Assembly (NCBI GenBank): GCA_050743265.1
Contig: JBOGEN010000102.1
Location: 1 to 59,413, forward strand
Reading direction: 5' to 3'
DNA length: 59,413 bases
Origin: JBOGEN01 sp050743265
GTDB taxonomy: Bacteria; Actinomycetota; Actinomycetes; JBOGEN01
In this document: one piece after another, positions 42,214 through 51,513 of the stretch
Position numbering within the stretch: position 1 is the first letter of the stretch
Layout of the letters: each line of letters begins with the position of its first letter
Notes under the pieces: generated by a model
What the model was told of the DNA's origin: nothing
Seen by the model: only the letters and a program-made list of their open reading frames with translations
Database searches by the model: none
Made by a program: the position numbers and the translations under genes

Positions 42214-43638
42214 ATGGCTGCACCAGCCGGCAGTCCCCAGGCCGCGCACATCCTCGTCGCCGGACCGAGCAAGACCGGCACCACGGGGGTCTACGCCTCG
42301 GTCAAACGCGGCCTGAAGCTGGCGGGCATCGATGCCCGGACGGTTCACGAGCCTGTCACCCCGGACACCCTCGACACCCTCTTCCGGTTCGCGCCGACCG
42401 TTCCCGTGATGACGAAGGTCACGATGAACAGGATCAAGACGGTCGTGCCGGACGTCCGGGTCTTCGACCGTCGCGTGATGACGGTGCGGGACCCGCGTGA
42501 CGTGGTCGTGAGCTCGCTGCTCTTCCGTCCGCTCACCACGAAGGGGATCCACCGGACGGCCGGCACCACGGCCGTCAGCGAGTTCGTCGCAGCACTCGAA
42601 CGGAAGGAGGCAGACCCGTCGTCTCTCTCGGTCCTGGCGTTGTTCGAGCTGGCGCGGGACCTGCGCATCGGCTCTCCGCCGTTCCCGATGATGGTCACCG
42701 TCATGAGTCGCCAGAAGCGGTTCATGGACCGGGGGCTCGTGCACCTCGTGCGCTACGAGCGGTTCGTCGAGAACGACCTCGACGACCTCTCCGAGTACCT
42801 CGGGTTCGCGGTCGAGAACACCTCGGCCAGGCAGGCGGCGTGGATCGGTCACGTCGCCCGGTCCCAGTCCTCGGGCGACTTCCGTCGGTGGTTCCTGCCG
42901 GACGACCTGACCTTCTTCAACGACCTGTTCGGGGAGCACCTCCGAGCTTTCGGGTACGAGAGGGACGTCACCCTTGACCCGGAACCCAAGATCGACCCGG
43001 CGACCTCCAGCGAGTACGTGCGTGTACGCCACGCCGACCGGTGCCGGCAGCTTGCCGAGCGAACCGATGCCGACTGGTCGCCGGAGCACGTGCAGTCGCG
43101 GGAGGAGCTGGGTCGGCTCATCGAGCTGGCCGAGGACGGCTACGCCTTTGCGTGCGTGCGCGTGGCGGAGGTCTACCTCAGTGGCCATGTGGGCGGGCCG
43201 GACGTCGGCGCCGCGCTGACGTGGGCACGGTATGCCGCGCAGCTCGGATCAGTCCGGGGCATGCAGATGACGCACGAGCTCCTCACCCGTCTGCCGCGGC
43301 GAAGCGCTGCGCAGCATCGTGAGGGGAGGGTCTGGGCTCTCGAACTGCGGGAGCGCACCGGTCGTGAGGCGGTGAGAGACCGGCGGGCGTCACGGCTCGA
43401 GCAGAAGGTCCAGCGGTTGACGTCCTCGCGCCGGTACCGGATCGGTTCCTACCTGGCCGGGGACGTGCCGGTTCTGATGAAGCTGCGGGGACGGATCAGG
43501 TCCGCGCGGGCAACGCCCCGGTCGTCCCGGCCGGGAGCTGCTGGTACGCCGCAGAGCACGGCACCCCTGCGGACCTCGGACGGTGACGGCGGGGGCGCCG
43601 CTGTCCGGACGAAGACGTCACGGACGAGCGGCCGATGA
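42214..43638 (+). CDS. Sulfotransferase-like protein with C-terminal Sel1-like repeat
   Basis: About 474 residues. The N-terminal half is a P-loop domain (ILVAGPSKTGTTGVYASV) with RRVMTVRDPRDVVVSSLLF as the 3'-phosphate site and LVRYERFVENDLDDLSEYLG further on. Residues about 290-360 resemble Sel1 repeats (GYAFACVRVAEVYLSGHVGGP, AALTWARYAAQLGSVRGM). The tail is basic and low in complexity. Sel1 repeats usually hold protein partners, so this may dock onto the assembly enzymes. The ATG at 42214 has TGGAG 6-8 nt upstream; an ATG at 42157 lies 3 nt after the previous stop but lacks a ribosome site. Confidence 0.72.
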   Translation: MAAPAGSPQAAHILVAGPSKTGTTGVYASVKRGLKLAGIDARTVHEPVTPDTLDTLFRFAPTVPVMTKVTMNRIKTVVPDVRVFDRRVMTVRDPRDVVVSSLLFRPLTTKGIHRTAGTTAVSEFVAALERKEADPSSLSVLALFELARDLRIGSPPFPMMVTVMSRQKRFMDRGLVHLVRYERFVENDLDDLSEYLGFAVENTSARQAAWIGHVARSQSSGDFRRWFLPDDLTFFNDLFGEHLRAFGYERDVTLDPEPKIDPATSSEYVRVRHADRCRQLAERTDADWSPEHVQSREELGRLIELAEDGYAFACVRVAEVYLSGHVGGPDVGAALTWARYAAQLGSVRGMQMTHELLTRLPRRSAAQHREGRVWALELRERTGREAVRDRRASRLEQKVQRLTSSRRYRIGSYLAGDVPVLMKLRGRIRSARATPRSSRPGAAGTPQSTAPLRTSDGDGGGAAVRTKTSRTSGR

Positions 43639-43676
43639 GGCCGCCCGGGGGTGACCAGATCAGGTAGGGGGAGCTC

Positions 43677-44933
43677 GTGTCGCTTGATCTGGTGGTCATG
43701 GGTCTGGGCTACGTGGGGGTTCCGCTCGTGCAAGCGGCCGTCGGCGCGGGCCTGACCGTGGTCGGGTACGACGTGGACCCGCACAAGGTCAACGACCTCA
43801 ACGCGGGACGCTCACATGTCGACGACCTGTCCGACCGCGACATGGCCGAGATGCTCTCGAGCGGCTTCCTGGCCACCACAGACCCGAGCGTGCTCGACTC
43901 GGCAGATGCGGTGGTCATCTGCGTCCCGACGCCTCTGGGTTCGGACGGCTATCCAGACCTGAAGGCCGTCGAGTCCGCGACGCGGACGATTGCGAGCCAT
44001 CTGCACACGGGCATGCTCGTCGTGCTGGAGTCGACCACGTACCCGGGGACGACGGACGAGCTCCTCCTGCCGGTCCTGTCGGAGTCTGGGCTCGTGGTGG
44101 GCCGAGACTTCTTCCTGGCGTTCTCGCCGGAGCGGATCGACCCGGGCAACCCCCGCTTCGGCGTGGTGAACACTCCCAAGATCATCGGGGGCTGTACGCC
44201 GGAGTGCACCGGAGCGGCCGAGGCCCTCTACGGCAAGTTCGTCGACCGGACGGTCTCGGCACGTGGCACCCGAGAGGCCGAGATGGCGAAGCTCCTGGAG
44301 AACACCTACAGGCACGTGAACATCGCGTTGATGAACGAGATGGCGGTGTTCTGCCACGAGCTGGGGATCGACCTGTGGGACAGCATCTCCTGCGCTGCCA
44401 CCAAGCCTTTCGGGTTCCAAGCGTTCTATCCGGGCCCGGGAGTGGGCGGGCACTGCATTCCCATCGACCCGAACTACCTCTCGTACAAGGTCAGGACGTT
44501 GGGGTATCCGTTCCGTTTCGTGGAGCTGGCCCAGGAGATCAACGCGAGAATGCCGGCGTACGTCGTCCAGCGCGCACAGGCGATCCTCAACGAATGCGGA
44601 AAGGCACTGAAGGGGGCCCGGATCCTCCTTGTCGGCGTGACGTACAAGGCCGATATCGGGGACGAGCGGGAGTCGCCGGCACGCCCGATCGCCCGGCGGT
44701 TGATCGCCGCCGGGGCCGAGGTCCGGTACCACGACCCGTACGTGCGGGAATGGCGGGTCGACGGCGCGACCATCGACGGGTTCGAGGCCCTGGAGGACGC
44801 CACGTCCGGGGTCGATCTCGTGGTCCTGCTCCAGGCCCACAAGCACATCGAGCATGCACAGCTCGTCGCATCCGCCTCCCGCGTGCTCGATACGCGGGGG
44901 ATTCTTCGCGGTCCGAACGTGCAGGCGCTGTGA
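43677..44933 (+). CDS. Nucleotide-sugar dehydrogenase (UDP-GlcNAc/ManNAc 6-dehydrogenase type)
   Basis: 418 residues. The NAD site is VMGLGYVGVPLVQAA, and VICVPTPLGSDGYPDL and ESTTYPGTTDELL are the WbpA/WecC-type signatures. The catalytic Cys is in GPGVGGHCIPIDPNYL, and the C-terminal domain has LVGVTYKADIGDERESPA. These enzymes oxidise C6 of UDP-HexNAc or UDP-hexose to a uronate. The motifs favour the HexNAc group over UDP-glucose dehydrogenase. It would supply an acidic sugar for the cluster B polymer. TAGGGGGA precedes the GTG. Confidence 0.88.
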   Translation: MSLDLVVMGLGYVGVPLVQAAVGAGLTVVGYDVDPHKVNDLNAGRSHVDDLSDRDMAEMLSSGFLATTDPSVLDSADAVVICVPTPLGSDGYPDLKAVESATRTIASHLHTGMLVVLESTTYPGTTDELLLPVLSESGLVVGRDFFLAFSPERIDPGNPRFGVVNTPKIIGGCTPECTGAAEALYGKFVDRTVSARGTREAEMAKLLENTYRHVNIALMNEMAVFCHELGIDLWDSISCAATKPFGFQAFYPGPGVGGHCIPIDPNYLSYKVRTLGYPFRFVELAQEINARMPAYVVQRAQAILNECGKALKGARILLVGVTYKADIGDERESPARPIARRLIAAGAEVRYHDPYVREWRVDGATIDGFEALEDATSGVDLVVLLQAHKHIEHAQLVASASRVLDTRGILRGPNVQAL

Positions 44934-45024
44934 GGAGATGGTCGAGGAAAGTGATGGCGGGCGGCTGGAAATAGCCGCTCCGTCAAGAACGAACTGAATG
45001 GCCCGCTTCGGCCACCTGTCGGGC

Positions 45025-45030
45025 TAGCAT
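45025..45030 (+). promoter_or_regulatory. -10 element (TAGCAT) before the DPM1-like gene
   Basis: TAGCAT lies about 70 nt before the ATG at 45101, in a 167-base gap that also holds a GCGGCT/AGCCGC hairpin (44970-44987). It may split cluster B into two transcription units. Confidence 0.35.
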
Positions 45031-45100
45031 GCCGCCACGGGGGGCTTGCGATGGGGCGTCGATCGATCGCAGGGTTCGCAGAACAGGGGGAGGGGTTCCG

Positions 45101-46237
45101 ATGTCGGTCGACGACAGGCGGATCGCGGTGCTCGTGCCCGCGCATGAGGAGGAGTCCCAGGTCGCGGGGGTTCTGGCCGGTATCCCGGCCTGGGTGGACC
45201 ACGTCGTGGTCATCGACGACGGCTCCGCCGATCGGACGAGCGCGGTGGTGACCGCCTGTGCGACGGCTGACCCACGGATCGAGCTCATCACCCTGCCCGA
45301 GAACCGCGGCGTCGGCGGAGCCCTGGCCGTGGGGTACGCGTGGGCGGTGGAGCACGACGTGGACGTCGCCGTGACCATGGACGGCGACGGCCAGATGCAC
45401 CCCGGTGAGATGATCGACCTCGTTCTTCCGATCGTTCGGGGACAGGCTGACTACACCAAGGGAAACCGACTCGCCGATCCCGGCTACTGGAGCCGGATTC
45501 CCCGTCTCCGGCTCCTGGGCAACGCGGTCTTGTCGCTCCTCACCAAGATTGCCTCGGGGTACTGGGCCGTCACCGACTCCCAGTCGGGATACTCGGCCGC
45601 CGGCCGCCGAGCTCTGCGCCGGATCGACTGGTCGTCCATGTACTCACGTTACGGTCGGCCTAACGATGTCCTCGTGCTCGCCAATGTGGCGGGTTGTCGC
45701 GTGGCCGACGTCCCCATCACCGCGTTGTACGGCGTGGGTGAACGATCGACAATGCGTATCGGCCGGATCACCCTGCCCATGGCCTGGTTGCTGTTCCGGC
45801 GGTTCTGGTATCGCATGTTCTACCGGTACACGTTGCGCGACTTCCACCCGCTCGTCTTCTTCTACTGCCTCTTCTGCATCACCGGGGTCATCGGAGCGGT
45901 GCTCGTCGTGCGCCTGGTGGCGATGTGGGTGGTGCACGGCTATGTGCCGCAGACGACGGCGCTGGCTCTGATGTTCGCCACCCTCACCGGGCTGAACTCG
46001 CTGTTCTTCGCGTTCTGGATGGACATGCAGGCCAACGAGCCGTTGAACATCAGGCTCGGGTCCGACGCCGAGGACGAGCGAGGATCGTACGAGCCGAGCG
46101 CGCCGGCCTCTCCGGCACAGGTCAACGTCACCCAGGCGCAGCCACCTCCCATGCGTGTCCCGATGTCCGACCCCGCCGAGAGCACCCCGGCGCCACCGCC
46201 CGTACCGGATGGGGAGCAGCGAGTAGAAGCACAATGA
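45101..46237 (+). CDS. GT2 glycosyltransferase with C-terminal membrane spans (polyprenyl-phosphate type)
   Basis: 378 residues. The domain starts AVLVPAHEEESQVAGVLAGIP. VVVIDDGSADRT and VTMDGDGQMHPGEM (DxD) give the nucleotide and metal sites. Two C-terminal spans (LVFFYCLFCITGVIGAVLVV and TALALMFATLTGLNSLFFAF) and a Pro-rich tail follow. DPM1/DPG-type enzymes charge polyprenyl phosphate with one sugar for use outside the membrane, which would feed the GT39-type enzyme of this cluster. GGGGGAGGGG lies 5 nt before the ATG. ATGA overlap with the next gene. Confidence 0.88.
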   Translation: MSVDDRRIAVLVPAHEEESQVAGVLAGIPAWVDHVVVIDDGSADRTSAVVTACATADPRIELITLPENRGVGGALAVGYAWAVEHDVDVAVTMDGDGQMHPGEMIDLVLPIVRGQADYTKGNRLADPGYWSRIPRLRLLGNAVLSLLTKIASGYWAVTDSQSGYSAAGRRALRRIDWSSMYSRYGRPNDVLVLANVAGCRVADVPITALYGVGERSTMRIGRITLPMAWLLFRRFWYRMFYRYTLRDFHPLVFFYCLFCITGVIGAVLVVRLVAMWVVHGYVPQTTALALMFATLTGLNSLFFAFWMDMQANEPLNIRLGSDAEDERGSYEPSAPASPAQVNVTQAQPPPMRVPMSDPAESTPAPPPVPDGEQRVEAQ

Positions 46238-47193
46238 TCGATCCGCCTGAGGCCCCTCCCACGCGGCCTCGTGCCCGTGGCCAGCGACTGTCCCTCGCCG
46301 TCGGAGCACTCATCGGCGCGGCCGGCCTCGTCTTCGTGGTCCGTGCGCTCTGGAGCGACCGCGACGCCGTCCGTGAGGCGCTCGCCGAGCTTCGCCCGGA
46401 GCTGCTGTTCACCGCCGTCGTGCTCGCTGTGCTGGCGATGTCCAGCATCGGTCTCGCCTGGCGCTCACTGCTCGTGGACGTCGGTGCGCAGGTGTCGCGT
46501 CGATCGGCGTTGCGCTCGTACTTCGTGGGTCAGCTCGGCAAGTACGTGCCGGGAGGCGCCTGGGCGGTCATCGGACGCGGCGAGTGGGCACGTCGAGAGG
46601 GCGTGTCGCGGCTGGCGGCTTACAACACCGTCGCCTTGTCGATGATCTCGGCGTACACGGCTGCGGCCCTCCTCGTGGCCGTCCTCGTGCCCGTGTCGGG
46701 GATGATCGACGGCGACGCCCGCGTGTACGGCCTCGTCCTCCTCCTGCTGCCGGCCGGGCTCCTTCTCATGCACCCCAGGGTCATGAGCGCGCTCGTCGTC
46801 CTGCTCCGCCGGCTGACGGGCAGGACGCTCGGCTTCGAACCCCCTCCGTGGCAGACGAGCATGCTGCTCGTGCTCCGGCAGGTCCCCTCCTGGGTGGCCA
46901 TCGGCGCGGTGAACGTGGTCCTGGCACGGGCGCTCGGTTGGTCACCCGACGTGCTCGACGTCATCAGTGCCACGGCCGTGGCATGGATCGTCGGGTTCCT
47001 GGCCGTCCCCGTGCCCGGAGGGATCGGCGTCCGCGAGGCGGTGTTCGTCGCCGTGGTCGCCACCCTCGCCCCGGGTCCCGCGGCGGCGCTGGCCCTCACG
47101 TCGCGCCTAGTCTTCGTCGTCGCCGACGTGGCGGGGGCTGTTCTTTTCACCGCGGCCCTCGGGGTCCGGCGTTCCTCCGGGGGTGCACCGTGA
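46234..47193 (+). CDS. LPG synthase TM / UPF0104-family membrane protein
   Basis: 319 residues with about eight membrane spans, for example SLAVGALIGAAGLVFVVRAL and LLFTAVVLAVLAMSSIGLAW. The family marks SYFVGQLGKYVPGGAW and FLAVPVPGGIGVREAVF match the lysylphosphatidylglycerol synthase TM region. No C-terminal aminoacyl-transfer domain is present. In glycan loci such proteins are suspected to move or anchor lipid-linked intermediates, which is unproven. It is coupled to genes on both sides by ATGA and GTGA overlaps. Confidence 0.85.
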   Translation: MIDPPEAPPTRPRARGQRLSLAVGALIGAAGLVFVVRALWSDRDAVREALAELRPELLFTAVVLAVLAMSSIGLAWRSLLVDVGAQVSRRSALRSYFVGQLGKYVPGGAWAVIGRGEWARREGVSRLAAYNTVALSMISAYTAAALLVAVLVPVSGMIDGDARVYGLVLLLLPAGLLLMHPRVMSALVVLLRRLTGRTLGFEPPPWQTSMLLVLRQVPSWVAIGAVNVVLARALGWSPDVLDVISATAVAWIVGFLAVPVPGGIGVREAVFVAVVATLAPGPAAALALTSRLVFVVADVAGAVLFTAALGVRRSSGGAP

Positions 47194-48413
47194 CGGGCCC
47201 GACGATCGCGGTGCTCGGGGGGTCGCTGTCCGGCAACAAGGGCGCTGCCTCGATGGCTCTCGCGGTGGTGGACGGGACGCCCGCCATGCCGGGCGCCCCC
47301 GACGTCGCGATCTTCACCGCGTACCCGGACGCGGACCGGCGTCTCGCGCCCGACCTCGACGTCGTGGCCTTCCAGCCGTCCGGCATGGTGCTGCGCGTCC
47401 TCCCCGCGGCCTTCCTGAGCCTCGTGACGGCGCGGCGTTGGCATCCCCGACGCGGCCCGGCCGCCCGGCTCGCGGCCGCCGAGGTCGTCGCGGACGTGTC
47501 GGGGATCAGCTTCATGGCCGGGCGCGGCGCCCTGACACTCGGATACAACGTGCTGCTCGTCGGCCTTCCCTGGGCGTTCGGCGTGCCGGTCGTGAAGGTG
47601 GCGCAGGCCATGGGCCCGTTCGGGCGGGGGGTCACGAGGCTCGTGGCCCGGGTGACGCTCGCTCGCTGCCGGTGGATCGGGGCACGGGGAGCCGCGACCC
47701 TGGCCCACGTCGAGAGTCTGGGCGTGCGGCAGGTCGAGCAGGCGGCTGACGTCGCCTTCCTCCTCACGACGGACGCGGCGTCCGAGGCGTGGGCCCAAGC
47801 ACAGATCGCCGAGCGCGATCGGGTCGTCCTCGTCATGCCGTCCGAGGTCGTCGCCCGGACCTGTGCCGCCGCCGGTGTCGACTATCCAGGGCTCATGGCA
47901 GGGCTGCTCGCAGACCTGGTCGCGCGGGGCCATGACGTCCGCCTCGTGGCCCACTCCGCACGCGAGGGCGCTGCCGCGGGCAGGACCAACGACCTCCCAC
48001 TCTGCCGACGCCTCGCCGCGGCCGCGCACGGGGTCCATCTCGTCGACGGAGAGCAGGACGCCCGACGGCTGAGGGCACTCGTCTCCCGCGCACGGCTCGT
48101 GCTGACCTCGCGCTTCCACGGGATGGTCTCGGCGCTGGCAACCGGGACGCCCACGGTGGTCCTCGGCTGGTCGCACAAGTACACCGAGGTGCTCGCGGAC
48201 TTCGGCCAGGACGACGCGTTCCTCGACTTCCGCTCGGCCACGCAGGAGGAGCTCCTCGCGACCGTGCTCCGCGCCGACGCCACGCGTGCCACGATCCGCG
48301 CCACGCTTGCCGACCGGCTCCCCGCCGTCCAGGACCTGGCACGGCGCAACCTGACGCGCCTGTCGGACCTCGCGACGAGTACAGAGAAGGAACGCACCCG
48401 TGACCAGTCGTGA
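47190..48413 (+). CDS. Polysaccharide pyruvyl transferase family protein
   Basis: 407 residues. It opens with IAVLGGSLSGNKGAASMALAV. VVADVSGISFMAGRG and VKVAQAMGPFG occur in the middle. The acceptor-side motif SRFHGMVSALATGTPTVVLG then WSHKYTEVLADF is diagnostic of PF04230. The family adds ketal-linked pyruvate from phosphoenolpyruvate to sugars, giving negative charge and often a site for surface-protein binding. The stop overlaps the FrhB-like start by 14 nt. These two families are frequent neighbours in polysaccharide clusters. Confidence 0.85.
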   Translation: MTGPTIAVLGGSLSGNKGAASMALAVVDGTPAMPGAPDVAIFTAYPDADRRLAPDLDVVAFQPSGMVLRVLPAAFLSLVTARRWHPRRGPAARLAAAEVVADVSGISFMAGRGALTLGYNVLLVGLPWAFGVPVVKVAQAMGPFGRGVTRLVARVTLARCRWIGARGAATLAHVESLGVRQVEQAADVAFLLTTDAASEAWAQAQIAERDRVVLVMPSEVVARTCAAAGVDYPGLMAGLLADLVARGHDVRLVAHSAREGAAAGRTNDLPLCRRLAAAAHGVHLVDGEQDARRLRALVSRARLVLTSRFHGMVSALATGTPTVVLGWSHKYTEVLADFGQDDAFLDFRSATQEELLATVLRADATRATIRATLADRLPAVQDLARRNLTRLSDLATSTEKERTRDQS

Positions 48414-49752
48414 CCTGCGCGGCGTCATCGACGGCAGTCTGTGTATCGCCTGTGGCGCGTGCGTCCACGCCGATCCGAGCATCAAGCTCGAGCTGAACCC
48501 GACGAAGCTCATGTACGAGCCGTCGCACGCGGGCGACGAGCGTGCTGCGAGCGTGTGCCCGGCCGTGCAGGTCGACTTCGCCGGGCTGCAGACCAAGCGT
48601 TTCCCCGGCGCTGTACAAGGGCCCTACGGGGTCGTCGAGTCCGTCGTGCTCGCCCAGAGCGTCGACCGCGAGCGCAACGAGAACGCGAGCTCCGGCGGCA
48701 TGATCAAGGAGCTGCTCGAGGCGCTGCTGCGGCGTGACGACGTCGACGGGGTGATCGCCCTCGGCCACGTCACCGGACTCGAGTTCGAGCCGCGGGTCCT
48801 GACCGCGGCGAGCGAGGTGGGGGGGTTACCGGGGTCGATCTACCACAACCTGCCGAAGGACCGGGTGCTCGACCTCCTGCGGTCGCGGGAGGGTCGCTAC
48901 GTCCTCGTCGCGATCCCGTGCGAGCTTGAGGGCATCTTCTCCTACATCTACACGCTCGAGCCGGCGCTGGCCGAGCGCGTCCACAGCACTGTGGGCCTGC
49001 TCTGCGGGTGGCAGTACAGTCACCACGCCCTCAAGGCCATCTGCAGCTTCAAGGGCATCGACTACGACGCGATCACCGATGTCGCGTTCCGCGGGGGCGG
49101 CCCTGTCGGCCGGCTGCGGATCACCACGGCGAACGGCGGGCGTCACGAGGTGAACCGCCGTGTCGACTTCAGCTACCAGGTGGCCTTCGACCGGCACTTC
49201 AACACGCCGCGGTGTCATCTCTGCGTCAACCACGCGAACTTCCTCGCCGACATCGTCGTCGGGGACGCCTGGCTGCCCAGCACGCTGACCACGCGTACCG
49301 GCATCAGCATCGTGATCTCCCGGAACGCCGCGAGTGACGCGCTGCTCCGCACCCTCGCCGAGGAGGGGCGGATCGTGCTCACCGACGTGTCGGTCGCCGA
49401 GATCGAGGAGTCCCAGACCCGGCGCATCGCCTTCGGCGACTTCGCGTACGCGTACGCCGACTACCTGCGCGAGATCGGACGCTTCGTGCCGGACATGGCC
49501 GGCCCGAACAAGGACGCGCACCGTCCTGTCCGCAGGGCGGAGGCCGAGTCCTTCCACGCCGAGCTCGAGCGCAAGCTCGCCCTGCAGCGCGCCGGACGCT
49601 ACCGGTACCTGTGGTGGCGGAAGGCGACCCGGGAGTCCCCACGGCTGGCCCGCCGGTACCTGCGCTGGTTCCTGGTGCGCGTGCTCCGCGTGAAGAGTCT
49701 CACCGGTAAGCGGCAGGAGCTCTCCCGCGACCAGGTGGGGGCCTTTCGTTGA
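48400..49752 (+). CDS. FrhB-like iron-sulfur protein (F420 hydrogenase beta-subunit family)
   Basis: 450 residues. The N-terminal ferredoxin-like site is CIACGAC with a distant VCPA. ASSGGMIKELLEALL is the FrhB_N region. VAIPCELEG and TPRCHLCVNHANFLADIVVGDAW are the FrhB C-terminal motifs holding further Cys ligands. The founding members reduce F420, but this branch in polysaccharide loci has no known reaction; it may act as a reductase on a sugar or lipid carrier. It lies between the pyruvyl transferase and the GT39-type gene, overlapping both. Confidence 0.85.
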   Translation: MTSRDLRGVIDGSLCIACGACVHADPSIKLELNPTKLMYEPSHAGDERAASVCPAVQVDFAGLQTKRFPGAVQGPYGVVESVVLAQSVDRERNENASSGGMIKELLEALLRRDDVDGVIALGHVTGLEFEPRVLTAASEVGGLPGSIYHNLPKDRVLDLLRSREGRYVLVAIPCELEGIFSYIYTLEPALAERVHSTVGLLCGWQYSHHALKAICSFKGIDYDAITDVAFRGGGPVGRLRITTANGGRHEVNRRVDFSYQVAFDRHFNTPRCHLCVNHANFLADIVVGDAWLPSTLTTRTGISIVISRNAASDALLRTLAEEGRIVLTDVSVAEIEESQTRRIAFGDFAYAYADYLREIGRFVPDMAGPNKDAHRPVRRAEAESFHAELERKLALQRAGRYRYLWWRKATRESPRLARRYLRWFLVRVLRVKSLTGKRQELSRDQVGAFR

Positions 49753-51452
49753 CGGGTCCGCACGGTCGCCACGCGGCGCGGGACGCGGCAGAGGGGGGCG
49801 TCCAGGGGCCCGCGTACCGCGCGCCCGGGCTCATGTCCGACACGGAGAATGAGCACGAGCCGGCGCGGACGCAAGCCGGCCGGCTGCGTCGGGTCCACGA
49901 GCGCTTGTCGCCCAGGGCGCCGCTCGCACTGGCCGAGCCGAGACCCCGCCAGTGGCCGGCTCTCCTGGTCGTGGTGGCTGTGGCTGGTCTCGTCCAGGTC
50001 GCCTTCCTGCGGATGCCGCTGGCGACCGACCCGCTTCGGTACGCCAGGTGGGGTGAGCGTCTGCTCCACCTCCGGCTCGATGCGGACTATGCGCACGGGC
50101 AGACCAGGCTCGGCCTCCTCGTGCCCGTTCACCTGGTGCAGCGGGTGCTGGGGATCTCCGAGCTCTCGTTCCACCTCCTGCCGTTCGTGCTCTACCTCGT
50201 CCTGGTGGGGTCGACGTACGCCGTCGGTGCTCGACTCTTCGGACGGGTCGTCGGGGTGGTCGCGTCGCTCCTCCTCGCGACGTCCGTCCTGCTCTTGTTC
50301 CGCTCCTCGCAGGTCAACCCGGACACGAGCGCCACCGCCTACTTCGTGCTCGCCGTCGCGCTCCTGCTCGCCGGGGGTGACCGGGTCGGGAAGAAGAGGC
50401 TCCTGCTCCTCGCCGCCGGAACGGCCGCCTGCGGGATGGCCTACCTGTGCCGGGAGAACATCGTCATCCTCGCCCCCGTCGTCCTGCTGCTCGCATGGCG
50501 GCAGCGGTGGCGCTGGCGTGACTGGGCGGTCGTCGTCGCGGTGGCCGTCTGCGTCCTGCTGGGGGAGGCGATCGGGCTCTGGCTGCTCTTCGGGGACCCG
50601 TTGGCCCGACTGCACGCCCTGGCCGCGTTCGGGGAGGACTCCCCGCTCCTGGCGGTGTACGGGGAGAACGCCACCCTGCAGACGGTGTTCACGCGCGCGC
50701 CCAAGGTCATGCTCGTGTACCACGAGGGCATCGTCCTTCTCCTCGCCGCGCTGGTCGCTCCGGTGACCGCGCTGGTGGCACGTCGGCGTGACCGACCTGC
50801 GTGGCAGGTCCTCGCCGTGTGGGTCGTCGTGTTCTGGGCGTTCATGCTGTGGTCTGCGGGTCTGCTCGATCCGCAGGAGCCGCACCTTCGGGACTACAAG
50901 ATGCGCTACTGGGTCCCTGTGCTCCCCGCGCTGTGCCTCTCGGCGGCTGCCTTCCTCCGGCTTCTTGCCCGCACCCTGTCGGCGCGCTGGCAAAGGCCCG
51001 CCATCGTGGTCCTGACGGCGGTGCTGCTCCTGCCGTTCCTCGCCGACCTTCGGGTGTTCGCGTCCGACTCGAGCGTCCGGTTCATGCTTCGTCCGACGGC
51101 ACGGGACGAGATGCGCGACTGGCTGGCGCACGGCGCCGGGGATGTCCGGGAGATCTCGACCGAGTCCCGCACCGCGGTCTTGCTGCGGTACTACGTGCGC
51201 CCGTTCACGGGCGGGGAGCGCCGCTGGCACGGAAAGGTGACCATGGTCCTCCACCGCGGGTTCCGATGGGATCCGGTGAGGAAGGCTCAGGGCACGCTGC
51301 TGCTGCCCGACGAAGCGCTGGAGAAGCATTCTGAGGTGCGTCTGCGTCCGACGAGCGTGACCCTGCCTCCGGAGTACGCGGCACTGGTGCGTCGCGGCGA
51401 GGTCGTCACGCAGTGGTCCGACAAGGACCTGCTGATCGTCACTCTGCCCTGA
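49749..51452 (+). CDS. Membrane glycosyltransferase of GT39/ArnT type
   Basis: 567 residues. A 60-residue cytoplasmic lead is followed by about ten membrane spans (WPALLVVVAVAGLVQVAFL and onwards). The first outer loop carries ATDPLRYARWGERLLH, the acidic catalytic region of GT-C enzymes. YLCRENIVILAPVVLLLAW matches PMT_2 proteins. It should move a sugar from a polyprenyl-phosphate donor outside the membrane, fitting the DPM1-like gene upstream. The TTG start overlaps the FrhB-like stop (TTGA) and has GGTGGGGG upstream; an ATG at 49833 is an alternative. Confidence 0.82.
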   Translation: MTGPHGRHAARDAAEGGVQGPAYRAPGLMSDTENEHEPARTQAGRLRRVHERLSPRAPLALAEPRPRQWPALLVVVAVAGLVQVAFLRMPLATDPLRYARWGERLLHLRLDADYAHGQTRLGLLVPVHLVQRVLGISELSFHLLPFVLYLVLVGSTYAVGARLFGRVVGVVASLLLATSVLLLFRSSQVNPDTSATAYFVLAVALLLAGGDRVGKKRLLLLAAGTAACGMAYLCRENIVILAPVVLLLAWRQRWRWRDWAVVVAVAVCVLLGEAIGLWLLFGDPLARLHALAAFGEDSPLLAVYGENATLQTVFTRAPKVMLVYHEGIVLLLAALVAPVTALVARRRDRPAWQVLAVWVVVFWAFMLWSAGLLDPQEPHLRDYKMRYWVPVLPALCLSAAAFLRLLARTLSARWQRPAIVVLTAVLLLPFLADLRVFASDSSVRFMLRPTARDEMRDWLAHGAGDVREISTESRTAVLLRYYVRPFTGGERRWHGKVTMVLHRGFRWDPVRKAQGTLLLPDEALEKHSEVRLRPTSVTLPPEYAALVRRGEVVTQWSDKDLLIVTLP

Positions 51453-51455
51453 GCC

Positions 51456-51477
51456 GGTCACCCGCTGGGGTGTGACC
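51456..51477. terminator. Weak hairpin between convergent GT39-type and FkbM genes
   Basis: GGTCAC and GTGACC form a 6-bp stem with a 10-base loop in the 61-base gap between two convergent genes. Confidence 0.35.
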
Positions 51478-51513
51478 TGCTGGGCCCTCTCGTCAGGTCC
51501 ACGGGCTGGGCAC

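Noticed and set aside
45029..45100. Upstream ATG at 45029 as the start of the DPM1-like gene
   Set aside because: It would add 24 residues of no family similarity and overlaps the TAGCAT -10 candidate. The ATG at 45101 has a strong GGGGGAGGGG site and begins two to eight residues before the domain.
48400..49752. FrhB-like protein as evidence of F420-dependent hydrogenase
   Set aside because: There are no hydrogenase alpha/gamma subunits nearby, and this family branch is common in polysaccharide loci, so F420 use cannot be inferred.
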